Assembly (NCBI GenBank): GCA_945903885.1
Contig: CAMDPB010000030.1
Coordinates: 1-8,752 of the forward strand
DNA from: Candidatus Finniella inopinata
Lineage (GTDB): Bacteria; Pseudomonadota; Alphaproteobacteria; Paracaedibacterales; CAITNM01
Reading direction: 5' to 3'
DNA: 8,752 bases
Of the stretch, positions 5,935-8,752 are shown piece after piece (within the stretch, counting starts at the first letter, position 1; each line of letters opens with the position of its first letter). The notes below the pieces were generated by a model. The model ran no database searches and had not been told where the DNA came from. It was given only the letters and a program-made list of their open reading frames with translations. The position numbers and the translations under genes were made by a program.

Positions 5935-7194
5935 ATGTTTAAAAAATACTTACGGGTACTTTTTGTCTTTTTCATCGTTTTTTCGAATCAACTACCCGCT
6001 GCTGCTACTGAAGTGCCTGTTGACCTAGAAGTTCCTTTTTCAATTCCTGGCACTCTGCGAACTAAATTATTAGGATATGGGAAGAAACAGCGTAATGAGT
6101 TTAATGCTGAGATTGGTGAGTTTCTCAGAAATAATAGAGAAAGGAGTTTTTCTGCATTAAAAGATGCTCTTGCAAAAGAGAGCATCGATCTACAAAAAAC
6201 CAATAAAAGAATTAGTGACTGGATTAATGCACAGTTAACCGAATTCGAAACCCGCAGGGTTAGATCTTATGAAGAATGCGTAAGCCATTTCAGACAGCAT
6301 ATTGCAGGCCAAGAAGATGTAATAGCCACGTTAAGTTGTGCTGTGCATCGTTTTTCTTCAACCATGAATGGTGATATTGATCATCAACCCAATGTTATTT
6401 TTTTAACCGGGCCATCTGGTTCAGGTAAAACAAGTATATATGATGCCCTAAAAGCACTTCTACCTAATGTACCTGGTATGTTTATTTCAGGAACTGATTT
6501 AACCCCAGAAGGGTATGTAGGGAAAAATCTTATTACTAGCATTGAAGAACTTTATAAACCGCATCAAGGCAAATACGTAATACTTTGGCTTGATGAGCTC
6601 GATAAAATTTTAGGAAAGGGGAGCTTTACAGGAGCAATTCAAAATAGTCTTCTTCCAATGTTTGGAGGTGATGGCGTAAGAAATAAGTTTTTTATAGTAG
6701 CAACTGGGGCATTTTCTAAATTTAGAGAAACTTATTGTGGAGAAATGAATAAAAATGCATTAGTAAATGCTGGTTTTTCAACAGAATTTGTGGGTCGCGT
6801 TCATTACGTACTGAATTTACAAGCGCTTTCTCTTCAAGCATTGCGTCAAATTTTAGATTTAAAAACTTCTCCTTTAAAAAAATGTCAAACGTACTTATCA
6901 AAAACATTAGGAAAATCAGTTTTTTTTGCAGAAGAGTCTCTTAACGCTATTGCTTTTGCGTGCGTTTCATCACCTTATGGAGCGCGATCTTTAAATGATA
7001 TATTTAGGCAAATAGAAGATAACTTCGTAAGGCACACGATCAGCAGTGATATCACTATCACTTTAGCCATGGTCCAGCCGATCATAGACACTTTCACTCA
7101 GCAACATTTACCTAAAAAACACACAAATAGTTTTTCATCAATATCTAGCTCGTCATCAATAAATTCGTTAACAACAGCCACAGATGAATACTGA
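5935..7194 (+). CDS. ClpX-like AAA+ ATPase with N-terminal Sec signal peptide
   Basis: 419 residues. AAAGGA (5924-5929) is 5 bases before the ATG. Residues 1-24 form a signal peptide: basic MFKKYLR, hydrophobic VLFVFFIVF, and cleavage probably after Ala24 (PAAA, then TEV). Residues 25-120 are helical-looking and match no domain I know. The AAA+ core follows: IAGQEDVI (123-130), Walker A GPSGSGKT (159-166), pore-loop motif GYVG (193-196), Walker B ILWLDELDK (216-224), GAF (258-260), arginine finger in EFVGR (Arg288), and sensor 2 in YGARSL (Arg351). These motifs and the flanking text are those of ClpX/HslU unfoldases, closest to ClpX. The ClpX zinc domain is absent, and the stretch between GAF and EFVGR is too short for the ClpP-docking IGF loop. 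The C-terminus is Ser-rich (398-411). Catalytic residues look intact. The substrate, any protease partner and the true location are unknown. Confidence 0.85.
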   Translation: MFKKYLRVLFVFFIVFSNQLPAAATEVPVDLEVPFSIPGTLRTKLLGYGKKQRNEFNAEIGEFLRNNRERSFSALKDALAKESIDLQKTNKRISDWINAQLTEFETRRVRSYEECVSHFRQHIAGQEDVIATLSCAVHRFSSTMNGDIDHQPNVIFLTGPSGSGKTSIYDALKALLPNVPGMFISGTDLTPEGYVGKNLITSIEELYKPHQGKYVILWLDELDKILGKGSFTGAIQNSLLPMFGGDGVRNKFFIVATGAFSKFRETYCGEMNKNALVNAGFSTEFVGRVHYVLNLQALSLQALRQILDLKTSPLKKCQTYLSKTLGKSVFFAEESLNAIAFACVSSPYGARSLNDIFRQIEDNFVRHTISSDITITLAMVQPIIDTFTQQHLPKKHTNSFSSISSSSSINSLTTATDEY

Positions 7195-7200
7195 TAAAAA

Positions 7201-7225
7201 GAGCTGCTCTACCAAAAGGTAGCTC
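7201..7225 (+). terminator. Weak hairpin after the exported ATPase gene
   Basis: CTACC (7209-7213) pairs with GGTAG (7218-7222) around an AAAA loop, and GAG (7201-7203) can pair with CTC (7223-7225) across a bulge. On the plus strand it is followed by C-rich sequence, not a T-run, so termination of the ATPase transcript here is doubtful. On the minus strand it is followed by five T residues, but no minus-strand gene lies nearby. It begins 6 bases after the ATPase stop. Confidence 0.3.
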
Positions 7226-7235
7226 CCCTTCCCCA

Positions 7236-7264
7236 TTGCAAAAAACCATACCGCCGGATATAAA
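7236..7264 (+). promoter_or_regulatory. Sigma-70-type promoter for tRNA-Thr (and probably glyA)
   Basis: TTGCAA (7236-7241) and TATAAA (7259-7264) are separated by exactly 17 bases. Transcription would start about 7 bases after the -10 element, near 7270-7272, only a few bases before the tRNA 5' end at 7274. This placement is typical for a tRNA promoter and strengthens the call. No separate promoter is evident between the tRNA and glyA, which are 30 bases apart, so this promoter probably serves both. Confidence 0.65.
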
Positions 7265-7273
7265 TAATAGATT

Positions 7274-7348
7274 GCCGTTGTGGCTCAGTGGTAGAGCACA
7301 CCCTTGGTAAGGGTGGGGTCGAGAGTTCGATTCTCTCCAGCGGCACCA
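7274..7348 (+). tRNA. tRNA-Thr (anticodon GGT)
   Basis: A complete cloverleaf can be drawn. The 7-bp acceptor stem pairs 7274-7280 with 7338-7344 (one G-U pair). The D stem GCTC/GAGC is at 7283-7286 and 7294-7297. The anticodon stem CACCC/GGGTG (7299-7303, 7311-7315) closes the loop TTGGTAA, with anticodon GGT at 7306-7308, which reads ACC and ACU threonine codons. A 5-base variable loop follows. The T stem GAGAG/CTCTC closes the loop TTCGATT (7326-7332). Discriminator A7345 is followed by an encoded CCA (7346-7348). The tRNA lies between a good promoter and glyA and is probably co-transcribed with glyA. Confidence 0.97.
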
Positions 7349-7378
7349 TTCAACATTCAACTTTTAGGTGATGCTTTC

Positions 7379-8626
7379 ATACATTTCAACGACACAGAAA
7401 TTTTCGACGCAATTGATGGTGAATTAGTTCGCCAACAGAATCAAATTGAGCTGATTGCATCAGAAAACATTGTAAGTCCTGCTGTGCTAAAGGCGCAGGG
7501 CTCTATTCTTACCAATAAATACGCTGAAGGGTACCCTGGAAAGCGTTATTATCATGGTTGTGAATACGTTGATAAAGTTGAAGCTATTGCTATTGAACGA
7601 GTCAAAAATATTTTTGGCGCAGGTTTTGCTAATGTGCAGCCACATTCTGGGGCCCAGGCAAACCAGTCTGTTTTCCTAGCTCTTTTAACCCCAGGTGATA
7701 CTGTTTTAGGCATGGATTTAAGCGCTGGTGGGCATTTGACCCACGGTTGCAAAGTAAACATGTCGGGCAAATGGTTCAATATAGTTTCATATGGTGTTGA
7801 TGATAACACGCACCTTATTGATTATGATGCCGTTGAAGCGTTGGCGTTGGAACACAACCCTAAACTGATTATTGCAGGTGCTTCGGCTTACCCTAGGTTT
7901 ATTGATTTTCATAAATTCAAAAAAATAGCCGATAAAATTGGTGCCTTTTTAATGGTTGATATGGCCCACTATTCCGGTTTAATTGCTGGTGGCGTGTACC
8001 CAACCCCAATGCCTTTTGCTGATGTTGTGACATCTACCACCCATAAAACCTTGCGCGGTGGCAGAGGCGGCATTATTTTGACCAACCGTGAAGATATTGC
8101 AAAAAAAATTAATAGTGCTGTCTTCCCAGGGCTTCAAGGCGGACCATTAATGCACGCAATTGCAGGTAAGGCTGTTGCTTTTGGTGAAGCACTACAACCT
8201 GAATTTAAAGATTACGCGTTTCAAATTGTGAAAAATGCGAAAGCTTTAGGTGAAGTTTTAAAAGAAGGTGGAATTAACCTTTTGACAGGTGGAACTGATT
8301 GCCACATGTTACTGCTTGACTTACGTTCAATTGGCATTAGCGGAAAAGACGCTGCAGATGTTCTAGAACAAGCGAACATGACCTGCAATAAGAATGGAAT
8401 TCCTAAAGATCCACAGCCACCAACAATTACCAGTGGCATTCGTGTGGGCACACCTGCAGCTACAACCAGAGGATTCAAAGAAGAAGAATTCAAAGAAGTA
8501 GGCCGAATGATGCTGAGCGTTTTAAAAGCAGCTGCTAATGGCAATGCACAAAGCGAAATTGCTACGGCAAAAGCGCAAGCAATTGCCTTGTGTAAGAGAT
8601 TCCCTATATACGAGAATCTTGCCTAA
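7379..8626 (+). CDS. glyA: Serine hydroxymethyltransferase, apparently starting at ATA
   Basis: The enzyme interconverts serine and glycine with tetrahydrofolate using PLP, and is the main source of one-carbon units. From the proposed start it has 415 residues, the normal size. The family text QQNQIELIASEN begins near residue 19. The PLP lysine lies in STTHKTLRGGRGG (Lys223), with DMAH (194-197) upstream; SGAQANQSV and GLQGGPL are also present. No in-frame ATG exists before the conserved core. In-frame TTG (7304) and GTG (7313) lie inside the tRNA. ATA at 7379 gives M-H-F-N-D-T-E-I-F, which fits family starts, and AGGTG (7366-7370) is 8 bases upstream. The ATG at 7371 is out of frame; one extra base near 7388 would bring it into frame, so a frameshift is the alternative. 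A Gly replaces the usual Pro in TLRGPRGG, and His replaces Gly in RYYGGCEYVD. The product identity is certain; the start is not. Confidence 0.93.
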   Translation: MHFNDTEIFDAIDGELVRQQNQIELIASENIVSPAVLKAQGSILTNKYAEGYPGKRYYHGCEYVDKVEAIAIERVKNIFGAGFANVQPHSGAQANQSVFLALLTPGDTVLGMDLSAGGHLTHGCKVNMSGKWFNIVSYGVDDNTHLIDYDAVEALALEHNPKLIIAGASAYPRFIDFHKFKKIADKIGAFLMVDMAHYSGLIAGGVYPTPMPFADVVTSTTHKTLRGGRGGIILTNREDIAKKINSAVFPGLQGGPLMHAIAGKAVAFGEALQPEFKDYAFQIVKNAKALGEVLKEGGINLLTGGTDCHMLLLDLRSIGISGKDAADVLEQANMTCNKNGIPKDPQPPTITSGIRVGTPAATTRGFKEEEFKEVGRMMLSVLKAAANGNAQSEIATAKAQAIALCKRFPIYENLA

Positions 8627-8647
8627 TTACAAAAAGGTTTGCATCAT

Positions 8648-8752
8648 ATGAATACAATTTGTATTTATGTGGTGCTACCTTTGATAAATTTTTTTACAAA
8701 AAATACTGTTTTATTCGTGGGACTATTTTTAATTATAGGGTTTAAGAATTTA
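8648..8752 (+). CDS. Hydrophobic partial reading frame, possible secreted or membrane protein
   Basis: An ATG at 8648, 21 bases after the glyA stop, opens a frame with no stop through the window edge (35 codons). AAAAAGG (8631-8637) lies 10 bases upstream, a plausible but slightly distant ribosome binding site. The peptide is strongly hydrophobic (MNTICIYVVLPL at the start, then VLFVGLFLIIGF), so it could be a signal anchor or a membrane segment. AT-rich sequence readily gives hydrophobic codons by chance, and 35 codons are too few to name a family. A 7-bp inverted repeat (AATACAA and TTGTATT, 8651-8665) lies within its first codons. Confidence 0.4.
   Translation, partial: MNTICIYVVLPLINFFTKNTVLFVGLFLIIGFKNL

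Noticed and set aside
5801..6028. Plus-strand open frame over the leader and start of the ATPase gene
   Set aside because: It overlaps the well-supported ATPase in another frame and lies over the inverted repeat; no ribosome binding site or family features.
5935..7194. Identifying the exported ATPase as FtsH from its place after tilS and its hydrophobic N-terminus
   Set aside because: The AAA+ motifs (GYVG, GAF, EFVGR, GARSL) are ClpX/HslU-type, and there is no HEXXH zinc-protease motif or FtsH second region of homology.
7145..7360. Minus-strand open frame containing WRESNSRPHPYQGCALPLSH
   Set aside because: This is the well-known spurious peptide produced by reading a tRNA gene on its opposite strand.
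7304..7378. Starting glyA at TTG 7304 or GTG 7313
   Set aside because: Both codons lie inside the mature tRNA-Thr (anticodon loop and anticodon stem), and the extra residues do not resemble any SHMT N-terminus.
1..8752. CRISPR arrays, insertion sequences, attachment sites and replication origins
   Set aside because: I found no regularly spaced repeats, transposase-like frames, terminal inverted repeats, duplicated tRNA 3' ends or clusters of DnaA boxes by reading both strands.

Overview
This is an AT-rich bacterial chromosomal window. The protein sequences look alphaproteobacterial: a DevC-like permease start, an alphaproteobacterial-style ArgS, a short TilS, and a SCO1/SenC copper protein. 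The low GC content and several small proteins with Sec signal peptides that I cannot place in a family suggest a host-associated lineage such as Holosporales or a Rickettsiales-like group. That placement is inference; no 16S gene or other marker settles it.

Layout. Positions 1-1183 are on the minus strand: a SCO1/SenC thioredoxin-fold protein, followed by the first 159 codons of an FtsX/DevC-type ABC transporter permease that runs off the left edge. From 1332 everything is on the plus strand. Two small predicted secreted proteins of unknown function (84 and 162 residues) come first, and the second ends in a clear intrinsic terminator. A tight housekeeping cluster follows: argS (arginyl-tRNA synthetase), sfsA (PD-(D/E)XK-fold nuclease-like protein) and tilS (tRNA-Ile lysidine synthetase). 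argS and sfsA overlap by one base, and sfsA and tilS are 5 bases apart. After a 187-base gap with an inverted repeat comes a ClpX-like AAA+ ATPase that carries an N-terminal signal peptide. A well-formed promoter then precedes tRNA-Thr(GGT), and glyA follows 30 bases later. A hydrophobic partial reading frame runs off the right edge.

How the genes fit together. argS, tilS and tRNA-Thr serve translation, and glyA supplies one-carbon units and glycine. The accessory content is the three signal-peptide proteins lying between the core genes. The most notable is the ClpX-like ATPase. It keeps Walker A, a GYVG pore loop, Walker B, the arginine finger and sensor 2. It lacks the N-terminal zinc domain and the segment that holds the ClpP-docking loop in ClpX, and it appears to be exported. 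Since the periplasm has no ATP pool, a role beyond the bacterial cell, for example in a host cytoplasm, is a reasonable but untested idea. The second oddity is glyA, which has no ATG, GTG or TTG at a plausible position and appears to start at ATA, or to carry a one-base deletion near its start.
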